Positions 15,647-24,581 of a stretch of DNA of 64,000 nt are shown piece by piece; position 1 is the first letter of the stretch, and each line of letters opens with the position of its first letter. The translations under genes and the position numbers were made by a program. The notes beneath the pieces were generated by a model. That model did no database searches, had not been told where the DNA came from, and saw only the letters and a program-made list of their open reading frames with translations. The DNA is from JBBQWZ01 sp038210135. GTDB lineage: Bacteria; Acidobacteriota; Terriglobia; Bryobacterales; Bryobacteraceae. Location: contig JBBQWZ010000034.1 in the NCBI GenBank assembly GCA_038210135.1, forward strand, positions 12,343-76,342, in the 5' to 3' direction.

Positions 15647-17507
15647 TCCGCTGTCGATTGAGCCGGTCAAGACCTCGATCACCGTCAGCGGAACGCTGAG
15701 CACCGAAGCACCGGCGTCCATCGAAATCGTGGATCGAAAATCGATCGAACAGGCACCTGGAATCAGCCTCGACGATCGGCTTCGCAATGTTCCGGGCTTC
15801 ACGCTGTTTCGCCGATCCTCCGGCCTGGTGGCGAATCCGACGACGCAGGGCGTGTCGCTGCGTGGACTCGGATCCTCGGGCGCGAGCCGCAGCCTGATTC
15901 TATGGGACGCCATTCCGCTGAACGACCCGTTCGGAGGCTGGGTGTATTGGACGCGGCTCGCTCCGGATGATATCGAGCGCGCCGAAGTGGTGCGCGGCGG
16001 ATCGACGAGTATCTTTGGAGATCGCGCGCTCGCCGGATCGATCGGCGTTTTTTCGCGCGCGCCCGAGCGTTGGCATTTGCGTCTTTCAGAGGAGTCCGGA
16101 AACCGCGGTACGAATGAAGTGGGCGCGGCGTTCTCGAACGTGTTTCGCGTCTTGAATCAGGATTTTGGTATCTCGGCCCGCACGCGCTTCTTCGAGACGG
16201 ACGGATACTTCATCGTTCCGGCCACGATTCGCGGAGCGGTTGACACCGAAGCGGGAGTCCGCTTTGCGACGGGAGCCTTAACGCTCGACTGGATCGGAAA
16301 TCATCAGCGTTTTTCGACCAAGCTCGATGTCCTTGCCGAGGATCGCGCCAACGGAACGGTGCTGCAGCGCAACTCCACCAGCCTGGGAACGCTTTCGGCC
16401 CAATACTCGCGCGATTGGACCAAGGACGGAATCACGGTCGTCGGGTATCGCACGCAGGAAGAATTTCACGCGAGCTTCTCTTCGCTGGCCGCGAGCCGCA
16501 ATACCGAAACGGCGACCTCGTTGCAGCAGGTGCCGTCCGACTCCACCGGAGCCGCCGCTTACTGGCGTCATTCCGAAAGCATCTTTACCGCACTGGCCGG
16601 AGCCGACGTCGAGCGCGTCGAAGGCTACTCGAACGAGCGCTTGTTTCCCGCCGGCTTTCGCAGCGGCGGCGGAATCCGCCTTACGCACGGCGCATTCGGG
16701 CAGATCCAGATCAAGACGGGCCGCTGGAGCTGGTTCGGGGGCCTCCGCAACACGTTTACAGGCGACGATAATTTCTGGAGTCCGAGCGGCGGCTTCGCGG
16801 TTGGACTCGGGCGCGTGCGGCTTCGGGGTTCCGTCTATCGCAGCTTCCGCGCGCCCAGCTTGAACGAACTGTACCGCTACTTCCGGGCGGGGAACGCGGA
16901 GACGCTGGCGAATCCGCTGCTGGTTCCTGAAAAACTGTTTGGCGCGGAAGCGGGTATGGACTGGATCGGCGAGAAGCGGAGCCTGCACGTGACGGCCTTT
17001 CGTAATTCGCTCGACGATCTGATCTCGAATATCACGCTTCGGTCGACGCCGCAGCTGATCACCCGGCAGCGCGCCAATTCGCAGGCCGCACTAGCGCGCG
17101 GCGCCGAAGTTTCGCTCCGTGAGCGGTGGGGCAACCACTGGAACGGCGAGCTGCAACATATGTTCGTGGACTCGCGCTACGCGAACGGTGCACGGCTTCC
17201 GCAGGTCGCGCGCAATCAGGGCTCTTTTCAGTTGAGCTTTCAGCGCAAGGGAACGCTACTGGCAGCCGGAATTCGCAGTTACAGCTCGCAGTTCGAGGAT
17301 GACTTGAACTCACCCGGCCAGCGCATGGGCGGCTTTGCGAGCGTCCAACTGCAAGCCAAACAGAAGCTCTGGGCGTCCATTTACGCGACGGTCGCGATTG
17401 AGAATTTGCTCGATCGGCAGTACGTCACCGGCTTCACGCCGACGCCGCAGATCGGTCCGCCGCGCTTGTGGAGAGCCGGGCTGCGTTGGGATGGCGCGGT
17501 CCGGTAG
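15528..17507 (+). CDS. TonB-dependent outer-membrane receptor
   Basis: About 659 residues. Start uncertain: ATG 15528 gives a long basic N-terminus before the signal-like stretch FLLVPACLLRIAFC; ATG 15483 and GTG codons near 15590 are alternatives. All candidate starts overlap the DUF58 gene. The plug domain is clear: DRLRNVPGFTLFRRSSG, TTQGVSLRGLGSSGASRSLI and ERAEVVRGGSTSIFGDRALA. A barrel follows to the end, where the last strand reads PRLWRAGLRWDGAV. It lacks the N-terminal carboxypeptidase-regulatory-like domain frequent in acidobacterial Oar-type receptors and is closer in layout to BtuB or siderophore receptors. Substrate unknown. Confidence 0.85.
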   Translation: MTHRAIRSISRLARICRFLLVPACLLRIAFCQKPLSPPTDPLSIEPVKTSITVSGTLSTEAPASIEIVDRKSIEQAPGISLDDRLRNVPGFTLFRRSSGLVANPTTQGVSLRGLGSSGASRSLILWDAIPLNDPFGGWVYWTRLAPDDIERAEVVRGGSTSIFGDRALAGSIGVFSRAPERWHLRLSEESGNRGTNEVGAAFSNVFRVLNQDFGISARTRFFETDGYFIVPATIRGAVDTEAGVRFATGALTLDWIGNHQRFSTKLDVLAEDRANGTVLQRNSTSLGTLSAQYSRDWTKDGITVVGYRTQEEFHASFSSLAASRNTETATSLQQVPSDSTGAAAYWRHSESIFTALAGADVERVEGYSNERLFPAGFRSGGGIRLTHGAFGQIQIKTGRWSWFGGLRNTFTGDDNFWSPSGGFAVGLGRVRLRGSVYRSFRAPSLNELYRYFRAGNAETLANPLLVPEKLFGAEAGMDWIGEKRSLHVTAFRNSLDDLISNITLRSTPQLITRQRANSQAALARGAEVSLRERWGNHWNGELQHMFVDSRYANGARLPQVARNQGSFQLSFQRKGTLLAAGIRSYSSQFEDDLNSPGQRMGGFASVQLQAKQKLWASIYATVAIENLLDRQYVTGFTPTPQIGPPRLWRAGLRWDGAVR

Positions 17508-17760
17508 CGCCACAATTAGGCCACTGCTGCGGGTCCCGGCTCGGTACGGTCGAGTTCCTGCCGCTGCGGATTGCAAAACGAAGCCATTTCCTTGTAACTC
17601 ACTTATTGCCATATTCTTACGGATGGATTGCAGTTCGATCACTGGGCCAGCGCGTTGGCGGAGGAGCTTCCGAGGTCCGAGCTTTCGAAGGACCAGGTGC
17701 TACAGGGCAGCGCACTTCGTTCGCGCGGTTCTGATTTCGCAATTTGAGGCCAATATGTAC

Positions 17761-17789
17761 TTGACGAAATATGTATTATGAAGCATAAT
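17761..17789 (+). promoter_or_regulatory. Promoter and overlapping operator of TA module 3
   Basis: TTGACG (17761-17766), a 17-nt spacer and CATAAT (17784-17789) form a near-consensus sigma70 promoter. The -10 is one arm of a perfect inverted repeat ATTATG-AAG-CATAAT (17775-17789), the right place for autorepression by the antitoxin. The predicted start of transcription falls at or next to GTG 17795, making a leaderless toxin mRNA likely. Confidence 0.65.
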
Positions 17790-17794
17790 TGGCT

Positions 17795-18154
17795 GTGGCT
17801 TGGATCGTCCAAATCGCGGATGAATTTCGGCCGGAATTGGATCTGATCGAAAGCGGCGTCGCGAACGCGATCCTTGCTAAGGCCGAAACGATCAAGATCA
17901 TGGGACCCAGCCTGGGCCGTCCACTCGTCGACACATTGAAAGGCTCGAAGCACACCAATATGAAGGAGCTACGGCTTTCCTCGGCGGACGGAGAGTGGCG
18001 CGTGGCGTTCGCATTCGATACGCAACGGCAAGCAATTTTGCTGGTGGTGGGGGACAAGTCGGGAGTCAGTCAGGCGAAGTTTTATCAGAACCTGATTCAG
18101 AAAGCAGATAGCCGGTTTGATGCGCACTTGGCGCGTCTGAAAGGAAAAAAGTGA
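17795..18154 (+). CDS. HigB/RelE-type toxin of TA module 3 (intact)
   Basis: 119 residues from GTG 17795 (TTG 17789 is two codons upstream, inside the -10 element). The family core is present: LGRPLVDTLKGSKHTNMKEL and WRVAFAFDTQRQAILLVVGD, ending in a lysine-rich helix (HLARLKGKK). It is an mRNA interferase-type toxin, the same class as the broken genes at 6490 and 35012, here in one open frame. The antitoxin gene starts 1 bp after its stop codon. Confidence 0.85.
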   Translation: MAWIVQIADEFRPELDLIESGVANAILAKAETIKIMGPSLGRPLVDTLKGSKHTNMKELRLSSADGEWRVAFAFDTQRQAILLVVGDKSGVSQAKFYQNLIQKADSRFDAHLARLKGKK

Positions 18155-18155
18155 G

Positions 18156-18563
18156 ATGCCTACGAACGTGGACGACTATTTGAAAACGTTGCCCATTGAG
18201 CGGCAGCGCTCGATTGCGGAGCGCGCTGTGGAAGGAGTGGCGGAGGAGTTGACGCTGCGGGAGTTACGCTCTCTTTCGAAGCTTACGCAGGTGGAAATGG
18301 CGAAGTTGCTCGGCATTAAGCAGGACGGTGTTTCCCGGATTGAGAACAGGCCAGATATGCTCGTGTCGACGCTGCGAAAGGCAATCGCGGCGATGGATGG
18401 TCAGCTGGTGATTATGGCTACGTTCACGAATCGTCCGTCTGTTCACCTGGGGGGAATTGGGATGGAACTGCGGCGGGCGGCAAAAAAGAAGTCTTCACGC
18501 GAGGCAGTCACCGCGCAAAAGAAGCCTGGACGGAAGCAAGTTAGGGCTATCGGCGCTCACTAG
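18156..18563 (+). CDS. XRE/HigA-type antitoxin of TA module 3
   Basis: 135 residues. The helix-turn-helix lies at about 35-85 (LRELRSLSKLTQVEMAKLLG, IKQDGVSRIENRPDMLVSTL), followed by AIAAMDGQLVIMATF, as in HigA partners. It has an extra C-terminal tail rich in Lys/Arg (RRAAKKKSSREAVTAQKKPG) not seen in the module 1 homologue; it could add DNA affinity. The start lies 1 bp after the toxin stop (TGAGATG). It should neutralise the toxin and repress the promoter at 17761. Confidence 0.85.
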   Translation: MPTNVDDYLKTLPIERQRSIAERAVEGVAEELTLRELRSLSKLTQVEMAKLLGIKQDGVSRIENRPDMLVSTLRKAIAAMDGQLVIMATFTNRPSVHLGGIGMELRRAAKKKSSREAVTAQKKPGRKQVRAIGAH

Positions 18564-18871
18564 TCTTCGATGTCAGCGCACTCGCTGGCGGGTTATTCTC
18601 CTTATGGCTGGCGGTCGATCCGCGGATCACGGGCAGACTTGGCACTGTGATCCAACTCTCTTAGCGGTAGCGACCAAGGTAGTGCGGAAACATAGGGGGA
18701 CCAAAATGTTTCCAAAATCTATTGCATGGGCCGCAAGTCTATGCAACAATATGATGATTTTGACCGGCTTGCCACTCACCGTGAGGTTTGGGCACTGGGC
18801 AATCCAAGAAAGGCGAGTCCCCGGAGTGTCGCGTCGCGGCACCACGGGATCGATTTAGGAGATATACAGTA
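18564..18871 (+). other. 308-bp intergenic region, likely long 5-prime leader of the cold-shock gene
   Basis: No gene found. TTGCAT (18722-18727) and AACAAT (18745-18750) with 17-nt spacing form a weak candidate promoter about 115 nt before the cold-shock start; long leaders are usual for cold-shock mRNAs. AGGAG (18857-18861) is the ribosome site. I see no other structure. Confidence 0.4.
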
Positions 18872-19075
18872 GTGAGAGAAAAAGGCGTCGTGAAATGGTT
18901 TAACGCTGCGAAGGGCTATGGATTTATCCAGCGCTCGAACGGCGAGGATGTATTCGTCCACTTTTCGGCCATCCAAATGAACGGGTATCGTACGTTGGAA
19001 GAGGGGCTGGAAGTGGAATTTGAGGTAAAGCGCGGACCCAAGGGTCTGCAGGCCGAAAACGTCGGCCGTCCCTAA
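18872..19075 (+). CDS. Cold-shock domain protein (CspA family)
   Basis: 67 residues from GTG 18872, with AGGAG 10 nt upstream. The single cold-shock domain carries the RNP1 motif KGYGFIQ and RNP2 DVFVHFSAI, which bind single-stranded RNA or DNA. The C-terminal EFEVKRGPKGLQAENV is typical. It acts as an RNA chaperone in the cytoplasm. A strong UUCG-loop terminator follows 60 bp downstream. Confidence 0.95.
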   Translation: MREKGVVKWFNAAKGYGFIQRSNGEDVFVHFSAIQMNGYRTLEEGLEVEFEVKRGPKGLQAENVGRP

Positions 19076-19135
19076 ATTCGATCCTCGGGATTTTCGGGCC
19101 GTGGAGGCCCAGCAACGTAAGCGTCCAAGACAAGG

Positions 19136-19157
19136 AAGCCGCCCTTCGGGGCGGCTT
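19136..19157 (+). terminator. Rho-independent terminator of the cold-shock gene
   Basis: The stem AAGCCGCCC / GGGCGGCTT encloses a TTCG tetraloop (19145-19148) and is followed by TTTCGTCG. A 9-bp stem with a UUCG loop is very stable. Confidence 0.85.
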
Positions 19158-19230
19158 TCGTCGTTCAGGGGGCAAGCGAAAGCGAACTGTCTTCACGAGT
19201 GAAAGATGAGCTTGCGGCTCGCAGGCAATG

Positions 19231-19256
19231 GTCCCGTCGCTGACGCTCCGGGTTCA
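19231..19256 (+). repeat. Dispersed intergenic repeat, copy 1
   Basis: The 25-bp element GTCCCGTCGCT-N-ACGCTCCGGGTTC is shared with 23280-23306 and, inverted and slightly diverged, with 38319-38343. All three copies are between genes. Confidence 0.7.
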
Positions 19257-19298
19257 GGCCGGCATTGCGAATGGGCTCCGCAGGCCGGCGGCGTAAAA

Positions 19299-20030
19299 CT
19301 ACGGGCGGGGCTGATCCGCCGCGGAGTCGGGCTGATTGGACGCGGACTTCGCTGGCGACTCGTCAATCCGTTTTGCGAAATGCGAAATGCCGAAAGCCTC
19401 GAGCGCACGGCTGGTGGCGTGCGCGGTTGCGGAATCGGCGAGCGGACCGACCAGTACACGGAATACGCGATCGTTCGGACCCGCCGAAATGATCGACGGA
19501 AAACCCAGGCGGCGCAGACCGTTGACCATCACGTTCGCCATCCCTTTATCGACCGCGCCGAGCTGTAGATAGATGCTGCCCTTTATGGGTTCGCCGAAGA
19601 TCGGCGGTTCTTTCGCCGTAAGCTCACGCGCCGGCGCGACACCAGAAACAGCTGCTTGGACCGGAGTGGGATCGGGCTGCGTGACCGGTGGAATCACCCG
19701 AGGCGCTTTGCGTTCGCTGGTTGGTGCGTTTACCGGGGTCACCGGCGCCTTAATCGTCCAACGGCCGGCAAGGTAAGAGACGCTAGAAAACACAGTCAGT
19801 GTGACCAGCACTACAAAGGACACGCTCGCGATTTGCTTACGGCCCATCACGACCTCGAATTCCTCGGGTTCCTTGCCCCAGGTCGTGCCAGCTTCTTCCT
19901 CAGCCGCTACCGGCGCGGCGGCTGCGCCGTGTTCCGCGTGCGTCGGAATGTCTTTTAAGCCAAAACCGGGCTCGCCGGTTACGCCGGAGCTAGTCGAGTT
20001 CGGTATGTCACGCAAAAAAGATCCGAGCAT
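19299..20030 (-). CDS. SPOR-domain membrane protein
   Basis: 243 residues. A cytoplasmic N-terminal part of about 62 residues is followed by one membrane helix (ASVSFVVLVTLTVFSSVSYL, about 67-88), a proline-rich periplasmic linker and a SPOR domain at about 147-222 (IYLQLGAVDKGMANVMVNGL, RVLVGPLADSATAHATSRAL). SPOR domains bind denuded peptidoglycan at division sites, so a cell-division or envelope role is likely. ATG 20030 has AGGAG about 8 nt upstream. No partner division gene is adjacent. Confidence 0.85.
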   Translation of the reverse strand: MLGSFLRDIPNSTSSGVTGEPGFGLKDIPTHAEHGAAAAPVAAEEEAGTTWGKEPEEFEVVMGRKQIASVSFVVLVTLTVFSSVSYLAGRWTIKAPVTPVNAPTSERKAPRVIPPVTQPDPTPVQAAVSGVAPARELTAKEPPIFGEPIKGSIYLQLGAVDKGMANVMVNGLRRLGFPSIISAGPNDRVFRVLVGPLADSATAHATSRALEAFGISHFAKRIDESPAKSASNQPDSAADQPRP

Positions 20031-20219
20031 GGTTCGTGCTCCTGAAATACTATCGGCCGAACTCCATGGGTTCGTTACAATAGCGGTCTCTACTTTTGTT
20101 ACCTAGTTAAGAGTATGGAGAGTAGGGGAAAGTACGTTGCGTTACATCGTATTTTCTTAAAGTTGAGCCGGCCGGGCCCGAACCAGCCGCCGAGCCTGAG
20201 AATTGGAGTTTGAACTCGC

Positions 20220-23200
20220 GTGTCCACTTCCCATCGTCTGCTAACCAGCGTGACTGTACTGGCCTTCGCCTTGCGCGCCGCCGCCGCTGTACCGACGCCC
20301 GAATCGCATTTCGGCTTCAAGATGGGCACGGATCGCAAGCTGGTCGAATGGCCGAAAGTCGTCTCCTATTTCCAGGCGCTGGAAAAATCGAGCGACCGGA
20401 TTCGGGTGCGTGAAATCGGCAAGACGGCGATGGGGCGTCCGCTGATCGCGGCGACGATCGCTTCCGCAGCGACTCTTCGGAATCTGGACCGCTATCTCGC
20501 CGACCAACAGCGCCTGGCGGATCCGCGGAAGACGACGCCTGAAGAAGCCGCGCGCTTCATCGCGAATGGCAAGGCAGTTGTCATGATCACTTGCTCCATC
20601 CATTCGACGGAGGTGGCTTCGACGCTGACCGCGGTCGAATTTGCCTGGCGGATGCTGGCGGTTGACGGTCCAAAAGACAATGTTTTCGCGATCGCAAAAA
20701 CCAAATCGATTCTTGACAATACAATTGTCATCCTCGTACCTTCGTTGAATCCGGACGGCGTGGATATTGTGGGCGACTGGTATCGCAAGACACTGGGCGG
20801 TCCGTATGAAGGCTCAAATCCGCCGGAGTTGTATCACAAGTATGTGGGGCACGATAACAATCGCGACTGGTACATCTTCTCCCAGCCGGAGACGCAGGCT
20901 GTAGTCGCGAAGCTGCACAATGTGTGGCATCCGCAGATCGTGTACGACGTCCACCAGCAGGGCGCGGATGCGTCGCGCATGTTCGTTCCGCCGTGGCTCG
21001 ATCCGGTGGATCCGAACGTGGATCCGATTCTGGCGCAGATGTGCAACTGGTTTGGGTCGGGGATGGCGGCGGATCTGACGGCGGCGGGGAAGACCGGCGT
21101 GGCGATCAACGCGATTTACGATTTCTGGTCGCCGGCGCGGCATTATCAGGCCTATCACGGCGGCATGCGGCTGCTTTCGGAATCGGCGAGCGTGCGCATC
21201 GCTTCGCCCATCACGATTACACCGGATCGGATCACGCCCAATGCGCTTGGCTACAATCCACGCGAGCGAAGCTGGAATTATCTCGAGCCTTGGATGGGGG
21301 GCGAATGGAAGCTCCGCGACATCGTTGACTATCAGCTGATCGCGTTTGAGTCGGTGCTGTATCAGGCGGCGGTGCGGCGTGAGGATCTGCTGCGGAACTT
21401 CTATGAGGTCGGCCGGCGGCAGACGGCGCGTACAGGTCCGTATGCGTTCGTGGTGCCGACGAACCAGCAGGATCCGGGTTCGACAAGAAAGTTGCTCGAG
21501 ACGCTGGCATTCGGTCAGGTGGACATCGAGAAGTCCAGTGATTCTTTCGTGGCCGGCGGAAAAACGTATCGATCCGGTTCGTACGTGATTCGGATGGCGC
21601 AGCCGTATTCCGGTTTCGCGAAGACGTTGCTGGAGCGGCAGAAATATCCGGATTTGCGCCTGTATCCGGGGGGTCCGCCGAAGCGGCCTTATGATGTGAC
21701 GGCGCAGACGCTTCCGCTGCTGATGGGCGTGGATGTGGATACGATCGACGCGAGGTTTGAGGCGAGCCTGGCGAAGGCGACGAGTTTCGGGGCTGCTCCG
21801 AAATTGACGGCGAATAGTCGGGTTCTCCCGACTTCTGATATCGACTCGTGGCGGTTGGTTAATGACGCCTGGAGAGCGGGCCGAAAGGTGCATTTGAACA
21901 AGCTCTTTTTTGCAATTTCAGGGACGGGCCCGGCCGGAATCCCTGGAAGCGCTCATGAAACCGACACGCTGGTAGAGGTTCCGCAGCCGCGCGCCGCCCT
22001 CTACAAGAGCTGGGTTGCGGCGATGGATGAAGGCTGGACCCGCTGGCTGTTGGAACAATTCGGCTTCGCCTACACGAACGTGACCGACCAGGACATTCAG
22101 GCGGGCAATCTGAAAGCGAAATTCGACGTCATCGTCTTCCCCGATCAGCAGTCCGCCACGATGGCGAACGGACATCGCGCCGGAGCGATGCCGCCCGAAT
22201 ACACGGGCGGACTTGGGAGCAAAGGCGCCGCTGCGATCACGCAATTCGCCGAGGCGGGCGGTAACCTGATCTTCTTCAATCACGCGAGCGATTACGCGAC
22301 CGAGGTTCTGAAGATCGGACCCAGAAATACGTTGAAGGACGTCTCGAATCGCGAATTCTATTCGCCTGGATCGTTGCTCAACGTGAAGCTCGATCCGAAG
22401 AGTCCGCTGGCTCTCGGACTTCCGCAAGACATCGCGATCTGGAGCGAAGGAAGCCCGGCCTGGGCCGCGTCCGGTGACGCGAAAACGGTGGCGCGTTACG
22501 TGGACAGCGGAGTTCTGGCGTCAGGTTGGCTGCTTGGCGAAAGCTTCCTGACCGGCAAGTCGGCGCTGCTCGATGTTCCGGTTGGAGCCGGGCACGCGTT
22601 CCTGTTCGGAATGCGCCCGCAGTATCGCGCGCAGAGTTATCAGGCATTCAAGTTGTTCTTCAATGCGCTGGTATATCCAACAAAAAAGATTGAAGTTCGC
22701 TCCAGCATGCTGACGCCGGGTCAAGCGGTGGTGTCGTCTGGAACGGCGGCTCCGCAGATGGCGGTTCTGATGGAGCCCGCTTCGCCGAACGCGCAGATTC
22801 CAACGATCGTCCAAGCGCAGCCCCGTCCCAACATCTCTGGTGTTTGGCGGCTCAATGTCGAGAAATCGGAGTGGGGAGCGAACTACGTTCCGCCGAAGAC
22901 GCGTGTAGATACCATCGTCCATACGGCGGACCATCTGGTGATGGATGTCCTCGAGCAGACTGAGCGGGGGGAGATTTCGGGGCGGGTGCAGTATCCGACC
23001 GATGGCAAGGAAGTTGTCAATAAGGTTCAGGGCAATCCGCTGAATGGGAAGGTTTCATTCGAAGGGCCGGCGCTAGTGGTCGATACCTGGGGGAATTTTG
23101 GCGGGATGCAGATGAAGTTGAAGGATCGATATTCGCTTTCGTCCGGGGGGAAGGTGCTGGTTCTGAATCGCCACTTCGAGGGCCGGGCGATGGTGTCGGA

Positions 23201-23231
23201 TCAGAAGATCGTGTTTGAGCGGGTGGAGTAG
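20220..23231 (+). CDS. Secreted M14-family zinc carboxypeptidase
   Basis: 1003 residues. GTG 20220 has GGAG 11 nt upstream. Residues 1-23 are a signal peptide. The M14 domain provides zinc ligands H128 and E131 (HSTE) and H245 (DVHQQG), with the substrate-binding arginine in HDNNRDW. The middle part resembles the long insert of acidobacterial M14 peptidases, and residues from about 780 form a further beta-rich domain (NISGVWRLNVEKSEWGANYV). It is an extracellular or periplasmic peptidase removing C-terminal residues; the long C-terminal extension is of unknown role. Confidence 0.9.
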   Translation: MSTSHRLLTSVTVLAFALRAAAAVPTPESHFGFKMGTDRKLVEWPKVVSYFQALEKSSDRIRVREIGKTAMGRPLIAATIASAATLRNLDRYLADQQRLADPRKTTPEEAARFIANGKAVVMITCSIHSTEVASTLTAVEFAWRMLAVDGPKDNVFAIAKTKSILDNTIVILVPSLNPDGVDIVGDWYRKTLGGPYEGSNPPELYHKYVGHDNNRDWYIFSQPETQAVVAKLHNVWHPQIVYDVHQQGADASRMFVPPWLDPVDPNVDPILAQMCNWFGSGMAADLTAAGKTGVAINAIYDFWSPARHYQAYHGGMRLLSESASVRIASPITITPDRITPNALGYNPRERSWNYLEPWMGGEWKLRDIVDYQLIAFESVLYQAAVRREDLLRNFYEVGRRQTARTGPYAFVVPTNQQDPGSTRKLLETLAFGQVDIEKSSDSFVAGGKTYRSGSYVIRMAQPYSGFAKTLLERQKYPDLRLYPGGPPKRPYDVTAQTLPLLMGVDVDTIDARFEASLAKATSFGAAPKLTANSRVLPTSDIDSWRLVNDAWRAGRKVHLNKLFFAISGTGPAGIPGSAHETDTLVEVPQPRAALYKSWVAAMDEGWTRWLLEQFGFAYTNVTDQDIQAGNLKAKFDVIVFPDQQSATMANGHRAGAMPPEYTGGLGSKGAAAITQFAEAGGNLIFFNHASDYATEVLKIGPRNTLKDVSNREFYSPGSLLNVKLDPKSPLALGLPQDIAIWSEGSPAWAASGDAKTVARYVDSGVLASGWLLGESFLTGKSALLDVPVGAGHAFLFGMRPQYRAQSYQAFKLFFNALVYPTKKIEVRSSMLTPGQAVVSSGTAAPQMAVLMEPASPNAQIPTIVQAQPRPNISGVWRLNVEKSEWGANYVPPKTRVDTIVHTADHLVMDVLEQTERGEISGRVQYPTDGKEVVNKVQGNPLNGKVSFEGPALVVDTWGNFGGMQMKLKDRYSLSSGGKVLVLNRHFEGRAMVSDQKIVFERVE

Positions 23232-23279
23232 GGCGATCGCGCTTCAGCGGCGTCAGATACCAGGTTCCGTCCAATTGAA

Positions 23280-23306
23280 GTCCCGTCGCTTACGCTCCGG
23301 GTTCAG
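23280..23306 (+). repeat. Dispersed intergenic repeat, copy 2
   Basis: The same element as 19231-19256, with T at the variable central position. It lies between the convergent M14 peptidase and coiled-coil genes. Confidence 0.7.
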
Positions 23307-23327
23307 AGGGCGTTTCAAAAGAAGAAT

Positions 23328-23347
23328 CCCCGCCCTCACGGGCGGGG
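23328..23347. terminator. Bidirectional terminator between convergent genes
   Basis: The perfect 8-bp stem CCCCGCCC / GGGCGGGG has a TCAC loop. A T-rich TTATTA follows on the right and AGAAGAAT lies on the left. It is placed between the stop codons of the M14 peptidase (23231) and the coiled-coil gene (23399). Confidence 0.7.
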
Positions 23348-23398
23348 TTATTAGAATCCGCTTTTTCGCGGTTCTTTGACGATCGCTAGAGTCGATTG

Positions 23399-24373
23399 CT
23401 AGTTGGCGGCGCGGGTGTTCTGGACTTTCGGAGTCGCCAGATAGCCGCCGATGTAGTCCTTCTTCACCTCGTTGATGACGATTTCGTAGGGCTGACGCGC
23501 CTTCGAGGTGTAGAACTGCAGCGGCTCGTTGACCGTCTTATTGGCCTTCTCGACGCTCTTGTCGTCCGCGACGATCACGATGGTGTAGCGGTTCGACTTC
23601 GGATCCGCTTTCTTCAGCATCATCAGGATGTCGCCGATCTTCTGCGGAGCCTTGGTCTTTGCCAGCTTGATGTCGAAGATGTTGCGCTCGCCAAGCGCCT
23701 TCAGCGCGGCCAACTCTTTGCCGTTGGTCGCGATCAATCCGCTCTGGACTCCCAGATCGCCGCTGGTGCGCTTCAGGTCGGAGATGGTCTTTTCGAGTTC
23801 CGACTTGGTCGCGGCCACTTCGCCCTTTACCGAGCCGACTTCGCTGGTCACTTCGCTGACCTTGCTGTTCGTCGCCGCGTTGGCTTCCTTCACCGAGCTG
23901 ATTTCGCCCGTGAACTTGGCGTTCTGGGCAGCCTGGGTCCGTTCCAGCTTTTCAGCCAGTTCGTCGGCGTGCTTAATGGCGGATTCTTTGGCTTCGCCGG
24001 ACAAGTGCGCCAGCTGGGCGCGCTCGCGTGCCAACTGTTCCTTCAACTGATCCACGGTCCGGCGCTGACTCTGCGTCGTTACAGTGGAAGCCTCGCGAAC
24101 CTTCGCGACCTCTTCCAAAACCGCTTCCCGGTTGGATACCAGCTCGGTCCGGATGTCTTTCAGTTGGAAAAACATGTAGACATTCGAAGCCAATAGCGCC
24201 AAAACCGCGCCAAACAAAATGGGAATCTTCAAGCCGCTTCCAGTCGATTCGGGAGCGGCGTAGTGATTCACGATTTGCGGTTGCGGAGCCGCGGCAGGCT
24301 TTGGCTCCGGAGGAGCGAACCCCTCGCCTTTGCCCTCGTGCGGATCGCCCGGTTTATCTGTCAGATGGAACAT
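23399..24373 (-). CDS. Membrane-anchored coiled-coil protein
   Basis: 324 residues from ATG 24373 (GAGG 9 nt upstream); an in-frame ATG 21 bp earlier lacks a ribosome site. Residues 1-45 are proline/charged, then comes one membrane helix (IPILFGAVLALLASNVYMFF, about 50-70). A long coiled coil follows (about 72-225, rich in Ala/Glu/Lys heptads), and a globular C-terminal domain of about 95 residues (IFDIKLAKTKAPQKIGDILM, RYTIVIVADDKSVEKANKTV) ends it. No named domain is recognised. The layout suggests a cell-envelope spacer or scaffold. Confidence 0.75.
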   Translation of the reverse strand: MFHLTDKPGDPHEGKGEGFAPPEPKPAAAPQPQIVNHYAAPESTGSGLKIPILFGAVLALLASNVYMFFQLKDIRTELVSNREAVLEEVAKVREASTVTTQSQRRTVDQLKEQLARERAQLAHLSGEAKESAIKHADELAEKLERTQAAQNAKFTGEISSVKEANAATNSKVSEVTSEVGSVKGEVAATKSELEKTISDLKRTSGDLGVQSGLIATNGKELAALKALGERNIFDIKLAKTKAPQKIGDILMMLKKADPKSNRYTIVIVADDKSVEKANKTVNEPLQFYTSKARQPYEIVINEVKKDYIGGYLATPKVQNTRAAN

Positions 24374-24581
24374 ATGGAGTTCGCCTCTCGCCACTTATGC
24401 ATAGTGGAGATGTTTTCGGCCCGGCAAAGAGTTACCAAGTGGATTGCCTTAGACCGCTTACTTTCTTTATCTTACCAGTACTCGACCAGACGCATGCAGA
24501 GCCTATTTGGTTGCAGTCATCCTAGGAACCGCGTTTTCGACAAGCTTTGGACCCTGCCGGATTGTCAATCAGAACGAGGCC

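Noticed and set aside
17620..17745. Short plus-strand frame reading HWASALAEELPRSELSKDQV
   Set aside because: Plausible amino-acid texture but no start codon with a ribosome site and no family recognised.
20814..21893. 359-codon minus-strand open frame inside the M14 peptidase gene
   Set aside because: Antisense to a clearly conserved protein, Arg/His/Pro-rich composition, no domain: a high-GC shadow. The same holds for long frames at 4009-4884, 9280-10365, 16278-16988, 41462-42550 and 42337-43215.
23396..24196. 266-codon plus-strand frame antisense to the coiled-coil gene
   Set aside because: The minus-strand frame has the membrane helix, coiled coil and ribosome site; the plus frame is a mirror-image shadow.
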